In this document: positions 1-9,035 of the stretch, one piece after another | Numbering within the stretch: the stretch's first letter is position 1 | How the letters are laid out: each line of letters begins with the position of its first letter | NCBI RefSeq assembly: GCF_025823185.1 | Contig: NZ_JACKVK010000011.1 | Span: 682,516 to 746,515 of the forward strand | Origin: Mycobacterium yunnanensis | GTDB lineage: Bacteria; Actinomycetota; Actinomycetes; Mycobacteriales; Mycobacteriaceae | Direction: 5' to 3' | DNA length: 64,000 bases | Notes under the pieces: model-generated | Databases searched by the model: none | What the model saw: only the letters and a program-made list of their open reading frames with translations | What the model was told of the DNA's origin: nothing | Translations under genes and position numbers: made by a program

Positions 1-330
1 GTAGGACGGGAAGCGGCCAGGGATCGCCTTCCACGATTCGATCATGCTCGCGCCGAGGTCGACGATCGCCTCGTAGACCATCTTCGCCGCGGCGTCGTAC
101 ATCGTCGCCAACGCGCAGCGCGGAATGTCGGTGCCCGAGAAGGTCAACTCGGCGGTCTTTGCCGGTTCCGCGAGGTGGATCATCACGAATTTCAGCGTAG
201 GCGAGGCGAATTCGGATGCCATGACGATGGCCGCCGCGGACTGGATCTCCTCCCCCGTCAGCGGGTCCAGCGGATAGCTCGTCGAGCCCGCGGTGGCGTC
301 GGCGCTTCGAGTGGTGCTGTCGAGTGTCAT
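1..330 (-). CDS. Primary (copper) amine oxidase, N-terminal part; runs off the window
   Basis: The first 110 residues of a protein that continues past base 1. After the start come a PLDPLTGEEI stretch and a segment about helix entry, peptide-carbonyl contacts and an FVMIHLAEP strand, which is the usual opening (N2 domain) of bacterial primary-amine oxidases, TPQ/copper enzymes that oxidise primary amines to aldehyde, ammonia and hydrogen peroxide. The catalytic domain with the TPQ tyrosine and copper histidines lies outside the window, so activity cannot be judged. The ATG lies 4 nt after the stop of the upstream APC permease, so it is the last visible gene of a five-gene operon that would import an amine and oxidise it. 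Confidence 0.8.
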   Translation of the reverse strand, partial: MTLDSTTRSADATAGSTSYPLDPLTGEEIQSAAAIVMASEFASPTLKFVMIHLAEPAKTAELTFSGTDIPRCALATMYDAAAKMVYEAIVDLGASMIESWKAIPGRFPSY

Positions 331-334
331 GTGT

Positions 335-1855
335 TCAGACCTTGTCTGTGGTTGATTCGGACTTCGTGAGGTCGAAGACGGCCAAGTGCGCCAACGAGTC
401 CTCCTTGCTCACCTTTTGGGCCGAGCGCTTGCCGAAGACGAAGACGATCAGGCCGAGGGCGAACATGCCCACGCTGATGCCGCCGACCCACGTCATCCAG
501 GTGGCCTGCGGCACGTCGATCCACGGCGTGACGAACGAGTAGTAGACGCCGGCGATGGTGCCGATCGAACCGACGACGACGACCGCCCATACGCCTGCCA
601 TGCCGCCGGGGATGCGCCAGAACTTCTCGTTGACGTAGCGGTCGGCGTACTTCTTGCGCGCGATGACCACGGGAATCAGGAAGAAGAAGCCCGACAGCAA
701 CCACACGGTGCTCAGACCGCCCTGCAGGTAGATGGTGACGTTGGCCATGCTGCTCTGCGAGTAGAGCCCGACCAGGATCAGCGAGGACAGCACGCCCTGA
801 ATGAGGATGGCCGTCACCGGGTTTCGGGTACGCGGGTTCAGATGGGTGAAGATGCGCGGCAGGTGCCGCTCCAGCCCGGAGACGAAGATCAACCGGGAGT
901 AGGCCACCTGGTAGGTCATCAACGCCACCACGATGATGCCCGCGAGCACGATGGCGCAGATCTCCATGAGGCCGGGGAAGCCGGAGACTCCGAGCGCGGC
1001 GATGACTCCGGTGACGGGGTCGATCTTGTCCCCGGGCAGCGCCATCATCGTGCCGAGCGTCGTCAGCAGGTAGATGGCCACCAGCGCGGTCGAACCCCAC
1101 AGGATCATCCGCGGACCGCTCTTGCGTACCGACAAGAACTCCGCGCCCATGTTGTACGGCGTCTCGACGCCGAGCAGGTACAGCAGCACCGTGCCGTAGA
1201 GGAAACCCGCGACGGCGAAGTTGGGCACCGTCGCCTCGTGCCAGTCGAACGGGGTGGCCGAGCCGTGTTTGACGGCGAACAGCAGACCGCAGACGAAGAT
1301 GGTCAGCGTCAGCACGCCGTAGACGACGAAGACGACGTTCATGATCTTCTGGTTGGCGGCGAGTTTGGCCAGCGCCAGTCCGACCACCGTCCAGAGGATC
1401 ACCAGCTGCAGGATGATGCTCGTCGTCAACCCGAGCTCGGTGTGGAACGCCAGCAGCAGGAACTGCAGCACGACCGCAGGCGAGGACGCGGCGTTGAGGA
1501 TCACCGGCACCCAGGACAGGTATCCGCCGATGAATCCCCAAGTTTCACCCATGGTGCGGTGCGCCCAGATGTACACCCCACCTTGCCCGGGCCACAGGTT
1601 GCCGAGTTCGACGACGGCCATGCCGGCGGGCACCAGGAAGCTGATGATGCCCAGCACCCACATGGGGATCGCCGTCCAGCCTCCGGCGGCCATCACCGAC
1701 GATCCGGTGATCCAGCAGATGATGAACACGTATGCCGCGGTGAGGCCGAACGTGCTCATCACCTTGGGCAGGATCTGTTCGGGGACGAGCTCGGTCGTCA
1801 TCAGCGCGTCGCGCTCGGCGGTGCCCGACGGCCGCGCTTCCATTTCTTGAGTCAC
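335..1855 (-). CDS. APC-superfamily amino acid/amine permease
   Basis: A 506-residue inner-membrane permease with about 12 to 14 hydrophobic segments. The first segment begins near residue 30 and carries the unwound-helix region typical of APC transporters, followed by GGWTAIPMWVLGIISFLVPAG-like membrane stretches and a hydrophilic GxKIDPVTG loop in the middle. The GTG at 1855 is chosen because AAGGAA sits just upstream and because the open frame before it overlaps the preceding ABC gene with arginine-rich nonsense. It sits between an ABC transporter and a copper amine oxidase in the same operon, so I infer uptake of an amine or amino acid feeding the oxidase. The exact substrate is unknown. 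Confidence 0.88.
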   Translation of the reverse strand: MTQEMEARPSGTAERDALMTTELVPEQILPKVMSTFGLTAAYVFIICWITGSSVMAAGGWTAIPMWVLGIISFLVPAGMAVVELGNLWPGQGGVYIWAHRTMGETWGFIGGYLSWVPVILNAASSPAVVLQFLLLAFHTELGLTTSIILQLVILWTVVGLALAKLAANQKIMNVVFVVYGVLTLTIFVCGLLFAVKHGSATPFDWHEATVPNFAVAGFLYGTVLLYLLGVETPYNMGAEFLSVRKSGPRMILWGSTALVAIYLLTTLGTMMALPGDKIDPVTGVIAALGVSGFPGLMEICAIVLAGIIVVALMTYQVAYSRLIFVSGLERHLPRIFTHLNPRTRNPVTAILIQGVLSSLILVGLYSQSSMANVTIYLQGGLSTVWLLSGFFFLIPVVIARKKYADRYVNEKFWRIPGGMAGVWAVVVVGSIGTIAGVYYSFVTPWIDVPQATWMTWVGGISVGMFALGLIVFVFGKRSAQKVSKEDSLAHLAVFDLTKSESTTDKV

Positions 1856-1890
1856 AGTGGTTTCCTTCGGTGTGGTCGGGGTGGGGAGGA

Positions 1891-2631
1891 TCAGTCGACG
1901 ATCTGGCCGTCGCGCATCCGGACGACCCGACTGGCCTCTTCGGCGACGATCGGGTCGTGGGTGCTGGCGACGACGGTGACGCCCATGGTCGAGCACAGGT
2001 CGCGCAGCATCCGCACGACCGTCTCGCCCGTCTTGTGGTCCAGGTTCGCCGTCGGCTCGTCGGCGAGGACGAGCGTCGGGTTGCTGATCAGCGAACGCGC
2101 GATGGCCGTGCGCTGCTGTTCACCACCGGACATCTTGGTGGGCTGGTGATGCACCCGGTGACCCAGGCCGACCAGCTCGAGAAGCTCCATGGCCCTGGTG
2201 CGCAAGGACTTCCGATCGTAGGGCTCGAACATCAGTGGCAGCTCGACGTTCTCGACCGCCGAGAGGAACGGGATCAGGTTGTAGCTCTGAAAGATGAAGC
2301 CGATGGTGTCGTGTCGCAGCGCGGCGAACTGGCTCTCGGTGAGCTTGCCCGTGTCCTTCCCCGCGACGCTAACCGATCCCTTGGTGGGTCGGTCCAGTCC
2401 GCCGATGATGTTGAGCAGCGTGGACTTTCCGCTACCGCTGGGCCCCATCAGACAGACGAACTCCCCGGGCATCACCGTCAGGTCGGCGGCGACGAGGGCC
2501 TTGACCACCTCGTCGCCCAGCTGGTGCAGCTTCCACACGTCGGAGACTTCGATGACCGGTGCGGCCGGCCCGCTGGGCGAAGGGACCGTCGCGGCGTCGG
2601 CCGCGGTGTTCTCGTCGTTGACGACCGTCAT
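1891..2631 (-). CDS. ABC transporter ATP-binding protein, MacB/LolD type
   Basis: A 246-residue nucleotide-binding subunit. The Walker A motif GPSGSGKS is at about residues 63–70, the Q-loop is in FIFQSYNLIPFLSAVENV, the signature is MSGGEQQR and Walker B is TLVLADEPTANLD, followed by the H-loop histidine in VVASTHDP. This arrangement is characteristic of the MacB/LolD/FtsE branch, whose partners are FtsX-like permeases. Two such permeases lie directly upstream in the same operon. An N-terminal tail of about 25 residues rich in Ala and Pro precedes the domain. The stop lies about 35 nt before the permease start at 1855. Confidence 0.9.
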   Translation of the reverse strand: MTVVNDENTAADAATVPSPSGPAAPVIEVSDVWKLHQLGDEVVKALVAADLTVMPGEFVCLMGPSGSGKSTLLNIIGGLDRPTKGSVSVAGKDTGKLTESQFAALRHDTIGFIFQSYNLIPFLSAVENVELPLMFEPYDRKSLRTRAMELLELVGLGHRVHHQPTKMSGGEQQRTAIARSLISNPTLVLADEPTANLDHKTGETVVRMLRDLCSTMGVTVVASTHDPIVAEEASRVVRMRDGQIVD

Positions 2632-2634
2632 GAA

Positions 2635-3201
2635 CTAACCTCCACCGGAAAGAGAGCGAATGGGTGGCCGCGACGCTGCGGTCCACGTGGGTACCACGCT
2701 GGTGACCAGCGCGGCGACGATGCTGACCACCAGGGCGATGCCCGACCCCAGGAGCAGTCCGCCAACCTCGACTCCGGTGGGCACGAAACCGGTTGCGCCG
2801 AGGCCCAATACGACGACGGCCGCGAGAGCGGCGCCGACGAGAGCGCCGAGGACGGCTGCCACCAACGGCTCGACGAGCAGCGCCGCGACGACGGGCGTGC
2901 GGGGCACGCCGTTGGCGCCGAGCACCCCGAGTTCCTTGGTGCGGTGCGCGACGGTCCTGGTGGTGGCCACCGCGACCTCGACGACGCCTACCAGCAACAC
3001 GGTCACCGCGATCAGAACGACCGCCCGGCCGATCTCGTCGGCGTGTCCGAGTGACGCGGACTGCGCCCGGATGCCGTCCTGCATTCCGAACACCAGGACG
3101 ACGAGGAACGCACCCGTGGCCGTGGTGACCACGGGCAGGATCATCTCGCCGATCCGCCGGCGGGCGGCGAGCCAGCCGTAGGCCAGACCCTTGCTCAACA
3201 T
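2635..3201 (-). CDS. FtsX-like ABC permease, short subunit
   Basis: A 188-residue membrane protein with an amino-terminal MLSKGLAYGWLAARRR cytoplasmic stretch, one transmembrane segment near residue 25, a short periplasmic part, and three more hydrophobic segments in the second half. The KELGVLGANG motif after the second segment is the conserved cytoplasmic loop of FtsX/MacB permeases (usually RxxEIGxLRAIG). It is much shorter than a full FtsX-family permease because the large external domain is missing; the partner at 3204–4367 carries one. The ATG at 3201 follows the partner stop by 2 nt. The two permeases probably form a heterodimer with the ATPase at 1891–2631. Confidence 0.8.
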   Translation of the reverse strand: MLSKGLAYGWLAARRRIGEMILPVVTTATGAFLVVLVFGMQDGIRAQSASLGHADEIGRAVVLIAVTVLLVGVVEVAVATTRTVAHRTKELGVLGANGVPRTPVVAALLVEPLVAAVLGALVGAALAAVVVLGLGATGFVPTGVEVGGLLLGSGIALVVSIVAALVTSVVPTWTAASRPPIRSLSGGG

Positions 3202-3203
3202 GT

Positions 3204-4367
3204 CTAGCGGTCTCCCAACAGGTCGACGGGTCGCTGCTGCAGCAGTCGATGGACCGGAACCAACGCTCCGACGATCGCCATGGCCGGGAGGAACGCGGCG
3301 ACCATCGCGCTGGCCTGCAGCCACGCCGTCGGGGTCGCAATTCCCGGAATCACCAGGGCTACGGCGGCCCCCGCGGCGGCGATGCCGACCACGTAGGCGA
3401 CGACGAAGACGATCGCCGACTCGACGAGGAAGAAGTACAGCACTTCGTCGGCGAGACCAATGCTGGACATGATGCCGAATTCCCGCTTGCGCTCCTGCAC
3501 GGCCGCCAGGAACGACGAGACCGCGATGACGAATCCGAGCCCCAGCCCGATGGTCGAGATCAGTCCCAACGTCGAGCTGGTCACCTTGCCCGAGAACAAC
3601 GCCGAGAACTTCTGCTCGAACGTCAGCGGCCCGTTGCCGCCGACGGTGTCGTAGATCAGGCCGGCGCCACTGGCATCGGGGAGCATTGAGGGGTCGGCGG
3701 TGAACGGAAGACCGGTTGCCGCACCGAAGGATTGAGCAAGCGTGCGGTCCTTGTCACGGCCGTCCGGCGCGAACACCGTCCACCACCCCTTTTCGCCGAC
3801 GACCGATCGCGCCAGGTCAGTCGAGACGACGGCGGACTGCCCGTCCCCCACGACGTCGACCACCAAACTCTGACCGCCTATCTCCACCCGGTCTCCGGAC
3901 CCCACCCCGAGGCGGTCGGCCAGCGCCGACCCCATCGTCGTTTGGCCCGAGGACATCTGGTCGGCACCGCGCAGCGAGACGGCGTTGCCGTCGACTGTCG
4001 TCAGCCCGGACAGCGTGTGAACGCCGCGCCACCCCGGGGGCAGCACGAGCTGGGGCGCCGCGCCGTCCGCGACCAGCGCCTGGGCGTCCGGGTCGAAGTG
4101 CACCCCTGCGGCGGGTACGGCCCACAGTTGGGCACCACCGAGGACGTCGGTCACCGAGTCGGCGCCGGTGATGGCGAAGCTCGAAGAGATGGTCCGCACG
4201 ATCGTGACGCACGCTATCGCCAGGGCGATGCCGAGGACGGAGAGCACGAACCGTTCGGGTCGGCGCCGAATGTTGGCCAGCGCGAACCGAACCAAGTACC
4301 CAAAGGTGTTACCGGACGCAGCGGCTATTGCCGGTGGTCGAGCGGTCGTCGGCGCAGCGGAGTCCAC
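3204..4367 (-). CDS. FtsX-like ABC permease, long subunit with extracytoplasmic domain
   Basis: A 387-residue protein starting at GTG. The N-terminal cytoplasmic helix LVRFALANIRRRPERF leads into a membrane segment at about residues 40–65; an external domain of about 170 residues follows, then three membrane segments in the last 130 residues. The loop QERKREFGIMSSIGL is the hallmark cytoplasmic motif of FtsX/MacB permeases. First gene of the operon, so its promoter should lie in 4368–4516. Whether the complex exports a substrate or does mechanotransmission at the cell envelope cannot be told from sequence. The link to an amine permease and amine oxidase is unusual. Confidence 0.85.
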   Translation of the reverse strand: MDSAAPTTARPPAIAAASGNTFGYLVRFALANIRRRPERFVLSVLGIALAIACVTIVRTISSSFAITGADSVTDVLGGAQLWAVPAAGVHFDPDAQALVADGAAPQLVLPPGWRGVHTLSGLTTVDGNAVSLRGADQMSSGQTTMGSALADRLGVGSGDRVEIGGQSLVVDVVGDGQSAVVSTDLARSVVGEKGWWTVFAPDGRDKDRTLAQSFGAATGLPFTADPSMLPDASGAGLIYDTVGGNGPLTFEQKFSALFSGKVTSSTLGLISTIGLGLGFVIAVSSFLAAVQERKREFGIMSSIGLADEVLYFFLVESAIVFVVAYVVGIAAAGAAVALVIPGIATPTAWLQASAMVAAFLPAMAIVGALVPVHRLLQQRPVDLLGDR

Positions 4368-4516
4368 ACAGGCGATGGTCAGGTCGCCGTGTTTCTTTAA
4401 TTGCCACCCGTGATGTCCGGAAGGTTAACTACGCGCGTGCTCGATTACGGTGCTGTGTCACGGCGTCGACGGATTCCGTCGAGCCCGAAGCGACTTCAGA
4501 TGAAAACTGTTGCCGA
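4368..4516. other. Intergenic region between the ABC/amine operon and amiC
   Basis: About 150 nt without a gene. It is locally more A+T-rich near 4393–4432 (a TTTCTTTAATTG run and GGTTAACTA), unlike its surroundings, and is the natural place for the promoter of the minus-strand operon that starts at 4367. I could not assign convincing −35 and −10 hexamers. The amiC stop lies at the other end, so any amiC terminator would also be here, but no strong hairpin is evident. Confidence 0.4.
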
Positions 4517-5959
4517 TCAGCGTGATCCGGCGTCGGATTCCGCAGCGACGGCGGCGGCGATGGACGTGAAGGGCACGGCCTCCTCCAATTCGTAGGCCAA
4601 CTCCAGCAGCGTGGCCTCGTGACCCATCCGTGCGCTAAACATCATGCCGACGGGCAATCCGCCGGTCGAGTGGCCCAGCGGTAGCGAGATCGCGGGATCA
4701 CCGGTGACGTTCTGCAACGGGGTGAACGCCACCCAGTCGACGAGCCGCTCCACGATCTGGTCGTAGTGTGCGGTCGGGTCGAGGTGCCCGACGCGAGGTG
4801 GCACCTCGGCCAGAGTGGGCGTCAGCAGGACGTCGTAGTCGCGCACCCGCGGCAGCATCCGGCGGCGCAGCGTCGCGAGCCGGGCGACCGCCACCGGCAG
4901 CCGGTGGAGGTTGGCCGCCGCGAACGCCTCGAGCCCGAGGGTGAGGTTGTCGAGCTTGCCTCTGTCGAACGTCTCGCCGAAGCGACTCTTGCCCCCGCGC
5001 ACCAGGGCGAAGGCCAGCAGCGCCCAATAGAGCAGGAAGTCGTCGATGAAGGAGGCCGGCACCGGTGGCGCGTCGAGGTAGTCGACCCGGTGCCCCATCC
5101 GTTCGAGCAGTTCGGCGGTGCGCAGCGTGTGCTCGCGCACCTCCGGGCTGCACTCCCGCTTGACCGACTTGGTGAACACCGCGATGCGCAGCCGCGCCCG
5201 CCCCGGCCGCGTGACGTCGCCGATGGGAGTCAGTGTGGAACTGCGCCAGACCTTCTCGGCCTCGCGGTAGAACGCGGCGGTGTCGCGCACCGAGCGGGTC
5301 ACTACGCCGTTGGCCACGATCTTGATGGGCATCTGACGCATGTCGGCGTCCAGCGGCAGTCGCCCCCGCGACGGCTTCAGCCCGACCAGACCGTTGCACG
5401 ACGCGGGAATGCGGATCGATCCACCGCCGTCGTTGGCGTGCGCGATGGGCACCGCACCGGAGGCGACGAAGGCGCCGGCCCCCGAGGACGACGCCCCCGC
5501 GGTGTACTCGGTGTTCCACGGGTTGCGGACCGCGCCGAGGCGGTTGTGCTCGGCGACGGCGCTGAAGCCGAACTCCGAGAGTTGGGACTTGCCAAGTGCC
5601 ACCAGGCCGGTCGACAGGTAGACGCGGGCGAAGTCGCCGTGAGCGGGCTCGGGCCGCGGGTCCCAGGCGTCGGTGCCCTCCATCGTCGGCATGCCCTCGA
5701 CGGCGGAGTTGTCCTTGACGAACGTCGGCACCCCGTCGAAGAAACCGCCGTAACGGGTCGTCGCCGCGGCACGCGCCCGGGCCGCGTCGAAGGCCTCGAA
5801 TGCCACGCCGTTCAGCTGTGGGTTGACCTTCTGGGTGCGGGCGATCGCCGCGTCGACGACCTCGACCCGAGACACCGCGCCGGACGCGAGAGCCTTGGTG
5901 AGGCCCACCGCGTCGAGTCGTCCGAGCGCGTCGTCGTCGAATGCCGAAACCAGGGTCAC
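4517..5959 (-). CDS. amiC: Amidase-signature family amidase (AmiC-like)
   Basis: A 480-residue hydrolase of the amidase-signature family, which hydrolyses carboxamides through a Ser–cisSer–Lys triad. All three residues are visible: Lys82 in FVKDNSAV, the cis-serine of the TAGASSSGAG motif (about Ser157) and the nucleophile Ser181 in NDGGGSIRIPAS. The family spacing (about 75 and 24 residues) is kept and the length is typical. It sits next to tsf–rpsB exactly where M. tuberculosis has amiC (Rv2888c), which supports the name; here a broken P450 lies between amiC and tsf. The substrate is not established by sequence. Confidence 0.88.
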   Translation of the reverse strand: MTLVSAFDDDALGRLDAVGLTKALASGAVSRVEVVDAAIARTQKVNPQLNGVAFEAFDAARARAAATTRYGGFFDGVPTFVKDNSAVEGMPTMEGTDAWDPRPEPAHGDFARVYLSTGLVALGKSQLSEFGFSAVAEHNRLGAVRNPWNTEYTAGASSSGAGAFVASGAVPIAHANDGGGSIRIPASCNGLVGLKPSRGRLPLDADMRQMPIKIVANGVVTRSVRDTAAFYREAEKVWRSSTLTPIGDVTRPGRARLRIAVFTKSVKRECSPEVREHTLRTAELLERMGHRVDYLDAPPVPASFIDDFLLYWALLAFALVRGGKSRFGETFDRGKLDNLTLGLEAFAAANLHRLPVAVARLATLRRRMLPRVRDYDVLLTPTLAEVPPRVGHLDPTAHYDQIVERLVDWVAFTPLQNVTGDPAISLPLGHSTGGLPVGMMFSARMGHEATLLELAYELEEAVPFTSIAAAVAAESDAGSR

Positions 5960-6055
5960 GGTGTGACGCTAGCAATGGCGGGTCGCCGGGATGTAAGCGA
6001 TCGGCCGGGCCCGCGCGTTCCAGCTCCTGGTTGACCACGGAGCCATGGAGGACGC

Positions 6056-7008
6056 ATGAACGAATCGATGTCACTGGATGCAGCCTTCACGCGGAACCCC
6101 GTTCCGGTCCTGCACCGGCTGCGGGCAGAGGGTCCGGCCAGCCGAGTGACGATGTGGGACACCGTCCCCGTCTGGCTGGTCACCCGCTACGACGAGGCCA
6201 GGGCGCTCCTGGCCGACCCGCGGCTGAGCAAGGACCGCGATGGCACGCTCGAGCTGTTCCCACCCGGCTCCGCAAGCTCGTCGCCAGGGCCTTCACCATG
6301 CGGGCGGCCGACGCCATGCGCACTCGAATCGAGCACGTCGCCGACGAGCTCCTCGGCATCCCCGGCGATCGCCGGAGCCGGTTCCAGGCGCTGGTGGTGC
6401 CGTTCCTCGACAGTTCCACCGGTGAGGAGGTCGACGGTGACCGACTCTCCGAGCGAGAGCTGCTCAACAGCGTCTTCCTGCTGATCGTCGCGGGGTATGA
6501 CACCACGGTCAACCTGATCGCCAACGGCATCCTCGCGCTGCTGCAGAACCCCGACCAGCTCGCGGCGCTGCGTGCCGACCCGTCGCTGATGCCCGCCGCG
6601 GTCGAGGAGATCCTGCGGTACGACAGCCCGGTCAACGTGGCCACCATTCGCTTCACCACCGAAGCGATCCGCATCGGCGACGTCGACGTCCCCGCGAACG
6701 AATTGGTGATGATCTCCCTGCTTGGGGCCAACCGCGACCCTGCGCGCTTCGACGACCCCGACCGACTCGACCTCACTCGAAAGCCGAACGGGCATCTGGC
6801 ATTTGGTCACGGGATCCACCACTGCCTCGGGGCTCCCCTTGCCCGACTGGAAGGCAGCATCGCCCTGAGCAAGCTGCTGGAGCGGTTCGACCGGCTCGAG
6901 CTGGCGACGACGGGGCCAACGGAGTATCGCAACAGCACGATCATGCACGGGCTCCGCGGCTTACCCGTCCGTTGTCACCGCGCCGATCTCCCGGCGGGCG
7001 ATGCCTAG
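6056..7008 (+). pseudogene. Cytochrome P450 remnant, frameshifted and internally deleted
   Basis: The N-terminal part reads in one frame from the ATG at 6056 (helix A/B region ending in DPRLSKDRDGTLELFP). Near 6259–6262 the homology moves to another frame with TRLRKLVARAFTM, which in intact P450s follows an NSDPPDH motif that is missing here. A second stretch is also lost: RIEHVADELL runs straight into GIPGDRRSRF, and PFLDSS runs straight into EVDGDRLSE. The I-helix AGYDTTVN, the K-helix ExxR in EEILRY and the heme loop FGHGIHHCLG are still intact. The total is about 315 codons against about 400 for a working enzyme. It is best read as a decaying P450 with several deletions. Confidence 0.85.
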
Positions 7009-7019
7009 AAACGGAGAAA

Positions 7020-7056
7020 CCCCGCGTCCGCCGGGATCACCGGCGGAGACGCGGGG
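7020..7056. terminator. Strong hairpin terminator between P450 remnant and tsf
   Basis: Left arm 7020–7034 (CCCCGCGTCCGCCGG) pairs with right arm 7040–7056 across a five-base loop, with only a two-base bulge. The stem is about 15 bp and nearly all G/C. It lies 18 nt after the tsf stop and 11 nt after the P450 stop, so it can serve both converging genes. There is no long U-tract on either side, which is usual for mycobacterial terminators. Confidence 0.8.
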
Positions 7057-7074
7057 CCTCCTTCGTGCTCGTGC

Positions 7075-7890
7075 CTAGCTGCGGCCAACCTCGAAGCGGA
7101 CGAACCGGGTGACGGTCAATCCGGCGTCTTCGATCAGCGCCTTGACGCTCTTCTTGTCGTCGGAGATGGCCTGCTGCTCCAGGAGGACGACGTCCTTGAA
7201 GTAGCCGGTCAGACGACCTTCGATGATCTTGGGCAGGGCCTGCTCGGGCTTGCCCTCCTCGCGAGCGGTTTCCTCGGCGATGCGACGCTCGTTGGCGACG
7301 GCCTCGGCGGGAACGTCCTCACGCGTGAGGTACTTGGCCTTCATCGACGCGACCTGCAGCGCCACGGCGTGCGCCACCTCGGGGTTGCCCCCGGTGTACT
7401 CGACCAGCACGCCCACCGCGGGCGGCAGGTCCGAGGACCGCTTGTGCAGGTACGCCTCGACCGTGCCGTCGAAGTACGCCACGCGACGCAGTTCGAGCTT
7501 CTCGCCGATCTTCGCCGACAGGTCGGCGATGAGCTGCTCGACGGTCGTGTCGCCGACCTTCGCCGCCTTGAGGGCGTCGACGTCGGTCGCCTTGGACTCG
7601 GCAGCGGCGTCGACGATCTGCGCGGCGACGGACTGGAACTCGGCGTTCTTCGCGACGAAGTCCGTCTCTGAGTTCAGCTCGATCAGCGCGCCGCCCTTGG
7701 CAGCGACGAGCCCTTCGGCCGTGGCACGCTCGGCGCGCTTGCCGACGTCCTTGGCACCCTTGATGCGCAAGACCTCGACGGCCCGCTCGAAGTCACCGTC
7801 GGCTTCGACCAGGGCGTTCTTGCAGTCGAGCATGCCCGAGCCGGTCAGCTCCCGAAGTCGCTTGACGTCGGCAGCGGTGTAGTTCGCCAA
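7075..7890 (-). CDS. tsf: Elongation factor Ts
   Basis: A 271-residue guanine-nucleotide exchange factor for EF-Tu in translation. The N-terminal UBA-like domain carries the diagnostic VKRLRELTGSGMLDCKNAL stretch at about residues 9–27, followed by the core with the conserved TDFVAKN motif that contacts EF-Tu. Length is normal for actinobacteria. The ATG lies 11 nt downstream of the rpsB stop, so the two form the classical rpsB–tsf operon, closed by the hairpin at 7020–7056. Confidence 0.98.
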   Translation of the reverse strand: MANYTAADVKRLRELTGSGMLDCKNALVEADGDFERAVEVLRIKGAKDVGKRAERATAEGLVAAKGGALIELNSETDFVAKNAEFQSVAAQIVDAAAESKATDVDALKAAKVGDTTVEQLIADLSAKIGEKLELRRVAYFDGTVEAYLHKRSSDLPPAVGVLVEYTGGNPEVAHAVALQVASMKAKYLTREDVPAEAVANERRIAEETAREEGKPEQALPKIIEGRLTGYFKDVVLLEQQAISDDKKSVKALIEDAGLTVTRFVRFEVGRS

Positions 7891-7901
7891 TTTTCTCTCT
7901 C

Positions 7902-8738
7902 CTACGAAGATTCAGTGGTCGTCTCGGTGGCGACCGGTCCCGCCTCAGCGGGAGCAGCCGCCGGTGCGGTGGCGGTGGCGAGCAGTTCCTGCTCCCACTC
8001 CGCCAGAGGCTCGGCGCCACCCTCGGCAGCGCCCTTGTCGGCGCCGGCACCCGAGCGGGCCTTGAGACCCTCGGCGACCGCGGAGGCGATCACCTTGGTC
8101 AGCAGTGCGGCCGAGCGGATCGCGTCGTCGTTGCCCGGGATCGGGTAGTCGACGAGGTCGGGATCGCAGTTGGTGTCCAGGATCGCCAGGATCGGGATGT
8201 TCAGCTTACGGGCCTCGGCAACGGCGAGGTGCTCCTTGTTGGTGTCGACGACCCAGATCGCCGAGGGCACCTTCTGCATGTCGCGGATACCACCGAGGCT
8301 GCGCTCGAGCTTGTTCTTCTCGCGCGTCAGCATCAGGATTTCCTTCTTGGTGCGACCCTCGAAGCCACCGGTCTGCTCCATGGCCTCGAGTTCCTTCATC
8401 CGCTGAAGGCGCTTGTGCACGGTGGAGAAGTTGGTGAGCATGCCGCCGAGCCAGCGCTGGTTGACGAACGGCATCCCGACTCGGGTGGCCTCGTCGGCGA
8501 TGGACTCCTGCGCCTGCTTCTTGGTGCCGACGAACATGATGCTGCCGCCGTGGGCGACGGTTTCCTTGACGAACTCGTACGCGGTGTCGATGTAGGTCAG
8601 CGTCTGCTGCAAGTCGATGATGTAGATGCCGTTGCGGTCGGTGAAGATGAACCGCTTCATCTTGGGGTTCCATCGACGGGTCTGATGCCCGAAGTGCGCG
8701 CCGCTGTCCAGCAGCTGCTTCATTGTCACGACAGCCAT
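7902..8738 (-). CDS. rpsB: 30S ribosomal protein S2
   Basis: A 278-residue protein. The start ATG at 8738 gives MAVVTMKQLLDSGAHFGHQ, the universal S2 opening, followed by RWNPKMKRFIF and the later PxxIWVVDTNKEHLAV segment. The last 50 residues form an Ala/Glu/Pro-rich acidic tail typical of actinobacterial S2. In-frame codons upstream of 8738 are not homologous to S2 and are excluded. It is the first gene of rpsB–tsf, with a leader of up to 300 nt before the divergent M23 gene. Confidence 0.98.
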   Translation of the reverse strand: MAVVTMKQLLDSGAHFGHQTRRWNPKMKRFIFTDRNGIYIIDLQQTLTYIDTAYEFVKETVAHGGSIMFVGTKKQAQESIADEATRVGMPFVNQRWLGGMLTNFSTVHKRLQRMKELEAMEQTGGFEGRTKKEILMLTREKNKLERSLGGIRDMQKVPSAIWVVDTNKEHLAVAEARKLNIPILAILDTNCDPDLVDYPIPGNDDAIRSAALLTKVIASAVAEGLKARSGAGADKGAAEGGAEPLAEWEQELLATATAPAAAPAEAGPVATETTTESS

Positions 8739-9035
8739 GGTGGCTTTGTCCTTCTTCAGTCGGTTGCCGTCCGGTGTCGGGTGACGCCGGACCCTGGCGC
8801 CCGTTGCGTGCCGGACCCGTGTCGCCACGGGACCAACCGGCATGCATGTGCAACCTTGGGAAATCGAGGCTGCGGCACGGGCGCGCGAAGTCAACCCGTT
8901 CACACGGATTGCGGGACTGAGTTTACACCGTTGACATGCATGCTCTTGCCACGCGCGGATGTGCGGCGGCCGGTTCATCCACAGGCGCCCGCCTACCCCC
9001 TTCCCAGCCGCCGGCCGGCGAGCTGAACTGGTGCG
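8739..9035. other. Divergent intergenic region rpsB / M23 gene
   Basis: About 300 nt with no gene. It must hold the rpsB–tsf promoter and leader on the minus strand and the promoter of the M23 gene on the plus strand. A GGTTGACTT element on the minus strand near 8890–8900 is a possible −35, but no clear −10 follows at 17 nt. The rpsB ribosome binding site is a weak AAGGAC about 10 nt before the ATG. No known r-protein leader structure could be recognised by eye. Confidence 0.35.

Noticed and set aside
386..2149. A 587-codon open frame on the plus strand opposite the APC permease and ABC ATPase
   Set aside because: Sequence is Arg/Asp/Gly-rich without any domain. It is the complement of two well-supported genes in high-GC DNA and has no ribosome binding site.
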